Origin: Neoroseomonas eburnea
GTDB lineage: Bacteria; Pseudomonadota; Alphaproteobacteria; Acetobacterales; Acetobacteraceae
Direction: 5' to 3'
DNA: 64,000 nt
NCBI RefSeq assembly: GCF_018129005.1
Contig: NZ_JAAEDL010000009.1
Location: 1 to 64,000, forward strand
The translations under genes were made by a program, and so were the position numbers. The stretch's first letter is position 1; the number at the start of each line of letters is the position of its first letter. The notes beneath the pieces are model-generated. The model made no database searches, had not been told where the DNA came from, and worked only from the letters and a program-made list of their open reading frames with translations. This document shows, one piece after another, positions 1 through 7,602 of this stretch.

Positions 1-480
1 CACCCGCCCGGCCGAGGCCGCCCGCGCCGCCGCCACCAGGGCTGCCGCCTGCGCGCGCGGCAGCTCGATGGTCGCGTCGGCCGCCAGCGCCAGCCGCACG
101 CCGGCCGCCAGCGCGTCCGCGTGCTGCTCGATCGGCGGAGGGAAGACGTTCAGCCAGTGGGAACCCGCGAGATGCAGCCGCAGCGCGCCGCCCGGCTGGC
201 AGTCCTCGATCCGCACCGGGACCAGCGCGAGGGACTGGGACACGGCGGTGACGACCTCGTTCCTGACATGGACGGAACCCGCCGTGTTGCGCGACAGGAT
301 CAGGACCATGGCGTGGGCGCGGCCGATCGCGGTCAGGATCGCCTCGCCCCAATCGGCGCCGGCGGGCACGTTGCGCGGCGCCATCCAGCAGCGGATGCCG
401 CGCGCCTCCAGCGCCACGCACACGGCATCGGCCGCGGCGCGGTCGGCAGACGCGTAGCTCAGGAAGACATCGTGCGGCAT
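1..480 (-). CDS. TIR-domain protein (3' part beyond window edge)
   Basis: A Toll/interleukin-1 receptor (TIR) domain of the bacterial TIR_2 type. It starts with ATG at 480 and stays open for 160 codons to the left edge, so its C-terminus is not visible. The N-terminus MPHDVFLSYASADR, the box CWMAPRNVPAGADW (residues 31-44), HVRNEVV (71-77) and VRIEDCQPGGALRLHL match the family pattern. Glu75 in VRNEV sits where TIR NADases carry the catalytic glutamate. Bacterial TIR domains often hydrolyse NAD+ or make cyclic ADP-ribose isomers, so NADase activity here is an inference. The gene is divergent from the nucleotide cyclase at 602, with 121 bp between the two start codons. In relatives TIR modules are often found with TPR/cyclase proteins. 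Whether the missing part carries a sensor or TPR domain cannot be seen. Confidence 0.85.
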   Translation of the reverse strand, partial: MPHDVFLSYASADRAAADAVCVALEARGIRCWMAPRNVPAGADWGEAILTAIGRAHAMVLILSRNTAGSVHVRNEVVTAVSQSLALVPVRIEDCQPGGALRLHLAGSHWLNVFPPPIEQHADALAAGVRLALAADATIELPRAQAAALVAAARAASAGRV

Positions 481-546
481 CGGCGGCGTCCGGGGTGATC
501 GTTTCTGGCACAGCGCGCGCCGCGACGCCATTGCATCACCGCCACG

Positions 547-575
547 TTGCCCGCCCTTCGCCGGACACCTAGACT
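547..575 (+). promoter_or_regulatory. candidate sigma-70-like promoter for the cyclase-crp pair
   Basis: TTGCCC at 547-552 and TAGACT at 570-575 are separated by exactly 17 bp, and each matches the consensus at four of six positions. Transcription would start near 582, which fits the ATG at 602 and argues against the in-frame TTG at 575. This is a pattern match only; in DNA this rich in GC such matches are weak evidence. Confidence 0.3.
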
Positions 576-601
576 TGTATCTTTCCCGTGGCCGAGGGCC
601 G

Positions 602-2329
602 ATGTCCGAACCGCTCGCGGAGGTCCTGGCACTGGAGGCCGAGGGCCTTCTCTTTTCCGCCCATGACCGCGCCATGTCGGCGCTGGCCGAACGGCCCGAC
701 GACGTCGCGCTGCGCTACCGCGCCACGCTGACCATCGCGCGGGCCGGGGCCACGGGCATGGCGCTCGACCTCTTCCACCGCCTCCGCCTCGATGCCGAAT
801 CGGACCCGGAGGTCGCGGCCCTCGGCGCCCGCCTGATCAAGGACCGCGCCTTCGAGCAGCCGGCCGCCGTGCGCGGCCCCCTGCTGGCCGAAGCGGCGCG
901 GCGTTACGACGTGCTCTGGCGCCGCGGCGGCGCCGGCTGGCACGGGGTGAACGCGGCCGCGCTCGGCCTGCTGGGCGGCGACCGCCAGACCGCCGCCGCG
1001 ATCGCCGAGCAGGTGCTGCAAGGCCACCGCGACGCCGGCGACTACTGGTCCGCCGCCACCGAGGCCGAGGCCCTGCTGCTCGCCGGCCGCACCATGGAGG
1101 CCCGGCGCGCGCTCGAGGAGGCGGAGGCGCGCGCCGGCAACGACCTGTCCGCGCGCGCCACCACGAGGCGGCAGATGCGGCGGGAAGCGGCGGCGCTCGG
1201 CCTGGCGCCGGGCTTCGTCGACGCGCTGCGCGTCCCCGCCGTGCTGCACTACACCGGCCACATGCCGAAGCCAGGGCAGGACGACGCCGCGACCGAGGCC
1301 GGGCTCGCCGCCGCGCTCGATGCGGTCATCGCCGCGGAACATGTCGGCGCCGCCTTCGGTGGCCTTGCCGCCGGGCTCGACATCCTGGCCGTCGAGGCGC
1401 TGCTGCGCGCCGGCATCGTGCCGACCGCCGTGCTGCCCTGCGACCCCGTCACCTACGAGACCGATTCCGTCGCCCCCGCCGGCGAGCGCTGGGTGCCGCG
1501 CTTCCGCGCCCTGCTGCCGCGGGTGCGCATCATCCAGCTCGACGAACGGCCCTATGCCGGGGACGACCTGCATCTCGCCATGGCCGCGCGCCGGGCCATG
1601 GGCCTCGCACGGCTGCATGCCCGCCATCGCGACGGGCTCGCGGTGCAGGTCACCGCCTGGGACGGCCAGGCGTCGCGCGGCGCCGCCGGGACGGGGGCGG
1701 ACGTGCAGTCCTGGACGGCCGCGGGCGGCCGGTCGATCCACCTCGGCTGGCCGTGGCCGCGCAACGGATCGGCCAACGGCAATGGCCCGCCGGAGGTGCA
1801 GCGCCGCCCCATGGCCGTGCTGTTCGGCGACCTGCCGCGCTTCAGCGCACTCGACGATGCCGGCCTCGCGCGCTTCTACGAAGGACCGCTGATCGCCATG
1901 GGCGCGGCCCTCGACCGCCACCCGTCGGTTTACCGCAATGCCTGGGGCGATGCGGTGCAGGTCGCCTTCGAGCAGGTCACCACCGCCGCCGCCTGCGCCT
2001 TCGACATGCGCGCCGCGCTGGAATCGCAGACCCCGCCGATCCACCCGCGCTTCGCGATCGATTTCGGTCCGCTGCTGCCGGTCTACGACGCCGTGCAGCG
2101 GGCGGGAAAATTCTCCGGCCGGGCCATGACGCGCGCCGCGCGCATCGAGCCGGTCACGCCGCCCGGCCGCATCTTCGCCACCGAGGCCTTCGCCTGCGAG
2201 GTGGCGCTGCTGCCGCGCGGCGCGGGCCTCGCCTGCGACTATGCCGGCCGCATTCCGACGGCGAAGGGCTTCGGGTCACTGCCGCTCTACGCGCTGCGGC
2301 GCGCGGGCGCCGAGGAGGAGATGGCATGA
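602..2329 (+). CDS. TPR / SLOG-like / class III nucleotide cyclase protein
   Basis: A 575-residue cytosolic signalling protein. Residues 1-210 are Ala/Leu-rich helical repeats of TPR type. Residues 214-350 look like a SLOG-type nucleotide-binding Rossmann domain: HYTGHM at 216-221, FGGLAAGLDILAVEALL from about 253, then LPCDP and SVAPAGERWVPRF. The C-terminus (from 404) is a class III adenylate/guanylate cyclase domain with both metal aspartates, D410 in LFGD and D450 in WGDAVQ, and the RAARIEPVTPPGRIF block. The usual Asn before the Ala-Ala-Arg segment is replaced (MTRAARIE), as in the TPR/TIR-associated cyclase group I recall. The product (cAMP or cGMP) cannot be told from sequence. ATG 602 is chosen over the in-frame TTG 575 because of the promoter match. 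Its stop overlaps the crp start by 4 bp, so cyclase and cyclic-nucleotide receptor are translationally coupled. Confidence 0.8.
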   Translation: MSEPLAEVLALEAEGLLFSAHDRAMSALAERPDDVALRYRATLTIARAGATGMALDLFHRLRLDAESDPEVAALGARLIKDRAFEQPAAVRGPLLAEAARRYDVLWRRGGAGWHGVNAAALGLLGGDRQTAAAIAEQVLQGHRDAGDYWSAATEAEALLLAGRTMEARRALEEAEARAGNDLSARATTRRQMRREAAALGLAPGFVDALRVPAVLHYTGHMPKPGQDDAATEAGLAAALDAVIAAEHVGAAFGGLAAGLDILAVEALLRAGIVPTAVLPCDPVTYETDSVAPAGERWVPRFRALLPRVRIIQLDERPYAGDDLHLAMAARRAMGLARLHARHRDGLAVQVTAWDGQASRGAAGTGADVQSWTAAGGRSIHLGWPWPRNGSANGNGPPEVQRRPMAVLFGDLPRFSALDDAGLARFYEGPLIAMGAALDRHPSVYRNAWGDAVQVAFEQVTTAAACAFDMRAALESQTPPIHPRFAIDFGPLLPVYDAVQRAGKFSGRAMTRAARIEPVTPPGRIFATEAFACEVALLPRGAGLACDYAGRIPTAKGFGSLPLYALRRAGAEEEMA

Positions 2330-3045
2330 GCGACACGCGCCTCGCCGAGGATCTCGGGCGCATCGCCCTGTTTCGCGACCTGTCGCCGGCGGGCCTTGCC
2401 CGCCTAGCCGAGGGCGCACGCAGGGTCGCACCCGCGGACGGCGCGCCGCTCTTCACCCAGGGCGACCCGCCGGACGCCGTCTATGCGGTGATCGAAGGCC
2501 GTGGCCGCGTGCGCGTCGGCGCGCCCGATTCCGCCGCCAAGCGCCTGATGGTCGAGGTCTTCCGCACCGGCGACGTCTTCGGCGAGATCGGCGTGCTCGA
2601 CGGCGCCGCCCGCAGCGCGGACGCGGTGGTGATCGGGGAAGTGAAGCTCGTGCGCATCCCCGCCGCCGCCTTCCTGGAGGCCGCGCAGACCGAGCCCAGC
2701 CTCGGCCTTGCGCTGGCGCGGCTGCTCTCCGGCCGGCTGCGCCGCACCTTCGGCCTGCTGCAGGATGCGACCTTCGCGCCGCTCGAAGTACGCTTGGCGC
2801 GCCAGGTGCTCTACCTGCTCAAGGCCGACAGCGTGAAGACCGAGAAGGGCGTGCGGCTCGCCGCCCGGTTCCGCCAGGGGGATCTCGCGGACCTGCTGGG
2901 CGCGACCACGCGCAGCATCATCTCGATCCTGAACGCCTGGCGCGCGGCCAACCTCGTCGCCTACGACACCGAGAAGGCGTACCTGTTCGTGCTCGACGAA
3001 GCGGGGCTCGGCGCCGTGGCCGCCGGCCCGCGGGACGGCGGGTGA
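2326..3045 (+). CDS. Crp/Fnr-family cyclic nucleotide-responsive regulator
   Basis: A 239-residue transcription regulator. An N-terminal cNMP-binding beta-roll (residues about 15-125) carries the phosphate-binding cassette FGEIGVLDGAARSA at 85-98, with Glu87, Arg96 and Ser97 in the positions that contact cyclic nucleotide in Crp. No Fnr-type cysteine cluster is present. The C-terminal winged helix contains RFRQGDLADLLGATTRSII, a Crp-type HTH. Start and stop are joined to the upstream cyclase by an ATGA overlap, so the simplest reading is that it responds to the nucleotide made by that enzyme. The target genes are not known; the divergent TIR gene is an obvious candidate. A general Crp/Dnr-like role is the alternative. 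Confidence 0.88.
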   Translation: MSDTRLAEDLGRIALFRDLSPAGLARLAEGARRVAPADGAPLFTQGDPPDAVYAVIEGRGRVRVGAPDSAAKRLMVEVFRTGDVFGEIGVLDGAARSADAVVIGEVKLVRIPAAAFLEAAQTEPSLGLALARLLSGRLRRTFGLLQDATFAPLEVRLARQVLYLLKADSVKTEKGVRLAARFRQGDLADLLGATTRSIISILNAWRAANLVAYDTEKAYLFVLDEAGLGAVAAGPRDGG

Positions 3046-3088
3046 AGCGATTCATGGCGCACCGGCCGGCGATCGGCTGCTCTGCGGA

Positions 3089-3781
3089 ATGACGATGCGC
3101 CGCAAGCCCACCGCCCCGCCGACGCCGCGCTGGCCGATCACGGCCGCGCTGCTGCTGCTGCTCGCGGCCCCCGCCCTGGCCGACCTGCCCACCGACAAGC
3201 CGCCGCCGCTCGAACGCAACGAGCGCGTGCTGCAGGTGGAACTGCCCACCAGCAAGCCGCCCCCGCTCGAACGCGGCCCGGCCGATATTCCCGGCCCCCT
3301 CTGCACGGTCGAGCACCGGCCGGTGCTCGACGAGGCCCTCGCGGAAGCGCGCCTCCGCATCGCCGAGGCCGTCCGCCTGGTGCGCGAGGAGCCGGAGCAC
3401 CCGCATATCCGCCGCTGGTTCGGCGACGCGCCGCGCAAGGGCATCCGCATCACGCTGGAACTGACGGCGCAGCGGCTGGCGAGCACCGAGGGGCTCGATA
3501 TCCGCTGCAACGACCCTGCCTCCTGCCCGGGTGGACGCTTCGCCTATGCGCGCGAACGGGACCTGGTGCTGGGCGTCTGCCCGCCCTTCTTCCGGGCACG
3601 GATGGACGGCACCGATTCGCGCTGGGGAATCCTGATCCACGAGGCGACGCACATCGCGGCCAATACGCGCGACCACGTCTACCGGCCGAACGGGGCACTG
3701 GCGCTCGCGAAGGAGGACGGGATGCGGGCGGCGGAGAACGCGGACAATTTCGAGTACTTCGTGGAGACGCTGCCGCGGTGA
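3089..3781 (+). CDS. secreted aspzincin-like zinc metallopeptidase
   Basis: A 230-residue exported protein. Residues 1-31 form a signal peptide (basic N-region, then a run of leucines, AAPALA cleavage site). Two copies of KPPPLER lie close together just after it. The C-terminal part has the zinc motif HEATH (184-188) followed by NTRDHVY (192-198), which matches the aspzincin pattern of two His plus an Asp ligand (Asp195) seen in peptidyl-Lys metalloendopeptidases and deuterolysin. ENADNFEYF (216-224) matches the conserved NAD-x-aromatic segment that closes the domain. Function as a periplasmic or secreted peptidase is inferred. It follows the crp gene after 43 bp, but a shared role is not shown. 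Its 3' end runs into a palindromic repeat. Confidence 0.7.
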   Translation: MTMRRKPTAPPTPRWPITAALLLLLAAPALADLPTDKPPPLERNERVLQVELPTSKPPPLERGPADIPGPLCTVEHRPVLDEALAEARLRIAEAVRLVREEPEHPHIRRWFGDAPRKGIRITLELTAQRLASTEGLDIRCNDPASCPGGRFAYARERDLVLGVCPPFFRARMDGTDSRWGILIHEATHIAANTRDHVYRPNGALALAKEDGMRAAENADNFEYFVETLPR

Positions 3782-3783
3782 AG

Positions 3784-3910
3784 GCCGGGGGAGGGTGAAC
3801 CTCCCCCGAACCCCCTCCCTTCTTTGGGACCCGGGAACTGACTGCGGCGGTCAGTTCCCAAGGAATCAAGGAAGGAGGGGGGATCGGGGGGAGTTCACTC
3901 CCCCCGACCT
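3784..3910. repeat. family A intergenic palindromic repeat, copy 1 (probable bidirectional terminator)
   Basis: About 125 bp with three clear stem-loops: CGGGGGAGG/CCTCCCCCG (3786-3808), GGGAACTGAC/GTCAGTTCCC (3833-3859) and GGGGGGAGT/ACTCCCCCC (3886-3905). It lies between the convergent peptidase and MFS genes, and the MFS stop codon falls in the loop of the last hairpin. Related copies lie at 15643, 31771 and 46561. Termination is a plausible role, but there is no clean U-tract. Confidence 0.75.
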
Positions 3911-5064
3911 TTCATCCGCAGCAGAAACAGCGCCGCCACCGCCATCATCCCCAGCCCCGCCGTCAGCCACAGCGCCTGCGCCCCATGGGCATCGACCAGC
4001 AGCCCGAAGCCGAAGGGCGCGAGTGCCTGCGCCGCCCGCGCCGGGGCGGTGATCAGGCCCTGCCGCCGCCCGTAGCCGACCGGCCCGAACAGCGCGAGCG
4101 GCAGCGTGCCGCGCGTGATGGTGAGCATCCCGTTGCCCGCCCCGTGGATCAGCACGAAGACCGCCGCCATGGGCGCACCGCCCGCAAGCAGCACGGCGAC
4201 GGCGACAGGATGCGCCGCCGCCGCGATGCGGGCGGAGACCAGCGGGCTGATCCGGCGCAGGAAGCCGAATTCCAGAATGCGCGCGCCGACCTGGGCGGGA
4301 CCGAGCAGCGCGCCGGCCGCCACCGCCGCCGCCGCCGTCGCCCCCGTCGCCTGGAGCACGCCCGGCAGATGCGCCCCGAGTGCCGAGGCGCTGAACCCCG
4401 CCGTGGCGAGCACGAAGGCCAGCAGCGCCATGTCGGCGAGGCGGGGCGCCGGCCCGTTTCCGTTCGCGGCCGACGCGGCGGCCTTCGCCGGCGGCGGCAC
4501 GCGCGGGATCAGCAGCCGGTTGAGCGGCAGGCCGAGCAGGAGCTGCAGCGCCGCCCAGCCGAAGCAGGCGCCGCGCCAGCCCCATTCGGCCTCCATCAGC
4601 GCCGTCATCGGCCAGCCCACCGTGCTGGCGAAGCCGGCGATCAGGGTGATGCCGGTGATGCTGTTGCGCGCCTCCTTGCCGTAGAGCGCGGCGAGGGCCG
4701 CGAAGGCGGCGTCGTAGAGGCCCATCGCCATGGCCACGCCCATCACCGCCCAGGCCAGGCCGAAGACCAGCGGCCCGGGCGCCAGCCCCATCAGCGCCAG
4801 CCCGGCGGCGAAGACCAGGTTGGAGACGGCGAGCACGTCCCGCCCGCCGCGCGTGTCGATCGCCCGGCCCGCCGCCGGCCCGAGCACCGCCGTCAGCAGC
4901 AGCGCCGACGAGAAGATGCCGAAGACCATGGCGCGGGAGATGCCGAACTCCGCCGCGATCGGCGCGGCGAGGATGGCCGGCAGGTAGTAGGAGGATCCCC
5001 AGGAGAGGGTCTGCGTCGTGCCCAGCACGGCAACGGTCAGGGCGCGGCTCGGAGTGGCGGTCAT
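3895..5064 (-). CDS. MFS transporter
   Basis: A 389-residue inner-membrane major facilitator with about 12 hydrophobic segments, such as TLSWGSSYYLPAIL, VFGIFSSALLLTAVLG and LFGPVGYGRRQGLI. The N-terminal half has the motif GRAIDTRGGRDVL, the A-like loop between helices 2 and 3. The substrate cannot be read from sequence; related proteins are annotated only as MFS exporters. The ATG at 5064 is preferred because GGGAGG lies 9 nt upstream, whereas the ATG at 5073 directly abuts that Shine-Dalgarno and a further in-frame TTG at 5100 lacks support. It is followed by a family A repeat that includes its stop codon. It is the downstream neighbour of a 2-hydroxyacid dehydrogenase on the same strand (53 bp gap). 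Confidence 0.85.
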   Translation of the reverse strand: MTATPSRALTVAVLGTTQTLSWGSSYYLPAILAAPIAAEFGISRAMVFGIFSSALLLTAVLGPAAGRAIDTRGGRDVLAVSNLVFAAGLALMGLAPGPLVFGLAWAVMGVAMAMGLYDAAFAALAALYGKEARNSITGITLIAGFASTVGWPMTALMEAEWGWRGACFGWAALQLLLGLPLNRLLIPRVPPPAKAAASAANGNGPAPRLADMALLAFVLATAGFSASALGAHLPGVLQATGATAAAAVAAGALLGPAQVGARILEFGFLRRISPLVSARIAAAAHPVAVAVLLAGGAPMAAVFVLIHGAGNGMLTITRGTLPLALFGPVGYGRRQGLITAPARAAQALAPFGFGLLVDAHGAQALWLTAGLGMMAVAALFLLRMKGRGE

Positions 5065-5117
5065 CGCCGCCATCCTCCCGCCGTCGCGCCCGGCCGCCAA
5101 GCCGGATCAGCGCGAGG

Positions 5118-6179
5118 TTAGTCCGTGATGGGGCGCCCGAGCGCGGCCTGATACCGTTCCGCCACACGCGCCTTGACCGCCGGGTTGATGATGCGCGGCG
5201 GGAAGCGGCCGGCGGCGAAGGCGGAGAAGGCCTCGGCCGCAATGCGGGTGATCATCGCGCGGCTTTCATGCGTGACGCCGGCCGTGTGCTGCGTGCAGAT
5301 CACCGCCGGGTGCGACAGCAGCGGGTGGTCGGCCGGCGGCGGCTCCTGCTCCCACACGTCGAGGCCGGCGCCGGCGATGTGCCCGGAGTTCAGCGCGGCG
5401 AGCAGCGCGCCCTCGTCGTGGATCGAGCCGCGCGCGGTGGTGACGAGCACCGAGCCGGGCTTCATCACCGCGAAGGCGTCGGCCGCCATCATGGCGCGGC
5501 TTTCCGGCGTCAGCGGGCAGTGCAGGGAGACGACGTCGCATTCGGCGAGCATCTTCCGCAAGTCGTCCACCTTCTCCGCGCCGCGGTCGGCGACCGTCGC
5601 GGCATCCACATAGGGATCGTAGGCCAGCACGCGGCAATGGAAGGCGGCGTTGAGGATGCCGGCCGTGCGGGTGCCGACATTGCCGATGCCGACGAGGCCG
5701 ACCGTCTTGCCGTAGAGGTTGCGGCCCATGAACTCCTCGCGCCGCTGCGCCCGGCCCTCGCGCATGGCCGCGTGGCATTCCGGGAAGCGCTTGAGCAGCG
5801 CGAGCATCATGCCGACGGCGTGTTCCGCCACCGCTTCCGCATTGCCGCCGGCCTGGTTGACCAGCAGCACACCGGCGCGGGTGCAGGCGGCGGGATCGAT
5901 GGTGTCGTACCCCGCGCCCTGGGAGGCCGCCATCAGCAGATTCGGCAGCCGCGCCAGCAACGTGTCGTTGACATGGAAGGGCTTCGGCAGCTCATCCCGC
6001 GACGCCTTCACGTAGTAGCCCTGGCAGGTGGAGAGCAGCTTCAGCGCCGCCTCCTCGCCCTCGTCGAGCGTCATGCGCACCACCTCGAGCCGCGGATCCT
6101 GCGCCGCGGTATCGAGGAAGGACTGGTGCGGCACCCGGATCAGGTAGGCGATGCGGAAGCGGTCAGCGGCAGCGGACAC
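5118..6179 (-). CDS. D-isomer-specific 2-hydroxyacid dehydrogenase
   Basis: A 353-residue NAD-dependent dehydrogenase of the D-2-hydroxyacid/phosphoglycerate dehydrogenase family. GIGNVG (164-169) is the nucleotide-binding loop followed by the acidic AYDPYVD. The catalytic triad is visible as Arg250 in TTARGS, Glu279 in WEQEPP and His298 in CTQHTAG. The family interconverts 2-keto acids and D-2-hydroxyacids; the exact substrate is not evident. The start is GTG at 6179 with GGGGGA 9 nt upstream. It may form a small unit with the MFS transporter downstream. Confidence 0.88.
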   Translation of the reverse strand: MSAAADRFRIAYLIRVPHQSFLDTAAQDPRLEVVRMTLDEGEEAALKLLSTCQGYYVKASRDELPKPFHVNDTLLARLPNLLMAASQGAGYDTIDPAACTRAGVLLVNQAGGNAEAVAEHAVGMMLALLKRFPECHAAMREGRAQRREEFMGRNLYGKTVGLVGIGNVGTRTAGILNAAFHCRVLAYDPYVDAATVADRGAEKVDDLRKMLAECDVVSLHCPLTPESRAMMAADAFAVMKPGSVLVTTARGSIHDEGALLAALNSGHIAGAGLDVWEQEPPPADHPLLSHPAVICTQHTAGVTHESRAMITRIAAEAFSAFAAGRFPPRIINPAVKARVAERYQAALGRPITD

Positions 6180-6245
6180 CTGGCGTTTTCCCCCAATGAT
6201 CTGCGCTTTGCGTAGCGCGGACCGCGGGATCCCGCCAGACCGGGT

Positions 6246-6385
6246 GCTCAGAGCCCGTCCGGAAACGCACCTCGCGGCGCGTTTCCGGGTCCGGCAGCGG
6301 CCCGGGCCCCACCCATGTCAGTATGCTGGAATGGGTGGCCGGGTGGGGGTGCGGGCCGGTGCCGGACTTTCCAAACGGTCTCTCA
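6246..6385 (-). repeat. family C intergenic element, copy 1
   Basis: On the minus strand it begins with the TGA stop of the cytochrome c gene, continues with GAGACCGTTTGGAAAGTCC, then a GC-rich core that includes CCCACCCGGCCACCCATTCC, and ends with an inverted segment containing GGAAACGCG/CGCGTTTCC-like arms. The core of about 75 bp is repeated almost exactly in copy 2 (19918-20064), and the outer parts recur at 44295-44372. Confidence 0.7.
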
Positions 6386-6700
6386 GCGCTTCAGGGAGAT
6401 CAGGTAGGCGACCACGTCGTCCAGTTCCTCCCGCGTCAGCCGGTAGTCCGGCATGCTCGGGTGGGGAGTCTGGAGAAAGGCGCGCAGCGACATGGAGGTG
6501 GTGGAGGTCATCCGCGCGATGGAGCGGAAGGTCGGCGCCGCATCCGTGGAGGGTCCCGGCCCGCCCGGCGCGACCTGGTGGCAGTTCGCGCACCAGGTGG
6601 CAGCAAGGCGCAGGCCGGCGCGCGCGTCGCCGGGCTCGGGCTGGGCGGCGGCCGGCATCGCCGCCACCGCGAGAAGCACGGCAAGCGTCAGGGCGCGCAT
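6383..6700 (-). CDS. periplasmic class I cytochrome c
   Basis: A 105-residue monohaem c-type cytochrome. Signal peptide at residues 1-19 (ending AAA-Q), haem motif WCANCH with Cys37, Cys40 and His41, and a probable distal Met83 in HPSMPDYRLT followed by the terminal helix EELDDVVAYLISL. It acts as a small periplasmic electron carrier; its partner is not evident. The ATG at 6700 has GGAGAT 4 nt upstream. Its TGA is the first base triplet of a family C repeat. Confidence 0.88.
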   Translation of the reverse strand: MRALTLAVLLAVAAMPAAAQPEPGDARAGLRLAATWCANCHQVAPGGPGPSTDAAPTFRSIARMTSTTSMSLRAFLQTPHPSMPDYRLTREELDDVVAYLISLKR

Positions 6701-6764
6701 GGGGATCTCCGTCGTGGGGCAATGAATCCTGCCGCGCGGCGGCGGCGCGGTCCAGCCCGCTCCT

Positions 6765-7508
6765 TCAGGCGAGGTAGACGCCGCCATTGATGTGGTAGAC
6801 CTGCCCGGTGATCCACTCGGCGGCGTCCGAGGCGAGATAGGCCATCAACCCCGCGATCTCCTCCGGCCGCCCCATCCGCCCGAGCGGCATGGCCTTCGCC
6901 ATCTCGGCCAGTTCCGCCTCCGTGTTGCCGTGGCGCGGCTGTGCCGTGTCGGTCAGGCCCGGGGCGATCGCGTTCACGCGGATGCCATGCGGCGCCAGCG
7001 CCAGCGCCATCGACCGGGTGATGCCGATGACGCCCGTCTTGGTGGCGGAATAGTGCACGCCGAGCACGGCGCCGCGCACCGAGGAGGAGGAGAGGTTCAG
7101 GATCACCCCCTTCGTGCCGGTCGCGACCATGTGGCGCGCCGCCGCCTGGGCGCAGAAGGCGCTGCCCTTCAGGTTCACGTCCAGCACGCGGTCCCATTCC
7201 GCTTCGGTCATGTCGAGGAAGGGCACGCGCGGAAAGATGCCGGCATTGTTGACCAGCACGTCGAGCCGGCCGAGCCCTTCGATCGCAGCCTGCACCAGCG
7301 CGGCGCAGGACGCCGCGGTGCCGACATCGCCCTGGACCATCACGGCGCGGCGGCCGGCGGCGCGGATGTCGGCGGCGACCGCCTCGGCCGCGGCGAGGTC
7401 GTCCAGCCAGTTCACCGCCACGTCGTAGCCGGCGACGGCGAAGGCCCGCGCCGCGGCGGCGCCGATGCCCTGCTGCGCGCCCGTCACCAGCGCCGTCCTT
7501 GCCGTCAT
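6765..7508 (-). CDS. SDR-family oxidoreductase (3-oxoacyl reductase-like)
   Basis: A 247-residue classical short-chain dehydrogenase. TGAQQGIG (9-16) is the nucleotide-binding loop, NNAG is at 87-90, the serines at 140-143 precede Tyr153 and Lys157 (YSATK), and the C-terminal block is YHINGGVY. FabG-like enzymes reduce 3-oxoacyl or sugar carbonyls; the substrate is unknown. It is transcribed away from the lva-like operon, with 94 bp between start codons, so the two units could share a control region. Confidence 0.85.
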   Translation of the reverse strand: MTARTALVTGAQQGIGAAAARAFAVAGYDVAVNWLDDLAAAEAVAADIRAAGRRAVMVQGDVGTAASCAALVQAAIEGLGRLDVLVNNAGIFPRVPFLDMTEAEWDRVLDVNLKGSAFCAQAAARHMVATGTKGVILNLSSSSVRGAVLGVHYSATKTGVIGITRSMALALAPHGIRVNAIAPGLTDTAQPRHGNTEAELAEMAKAMPLGRMGRPEEIAGLMAYLASDAAEWITGQVYHINGGVYLA

Positions 7509-7602
7509 CGGGTGTCTCCTGCGGTGCCGGGCAGCATCGCGGGGCTTGCCGGCGGGCGCAACGGGTGGCACCCCTCGGGGCAAGCAAGGGAAGGAGACGG
7601 GC

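Noticed and set aside
575-601. TTG start at 575 for the cyclase gene
   Set aside because: It lies at the predicted transcription start, has no ribosome-binding site, and would add only nine unconserved residues before the ATG at 602.
3784-3910. Family A palindromes as insertion sequence ends
   Set aside because: No transposase frame, no defined terminal inverted repeats with target duplications, and all four copies are too short to encode a protein.
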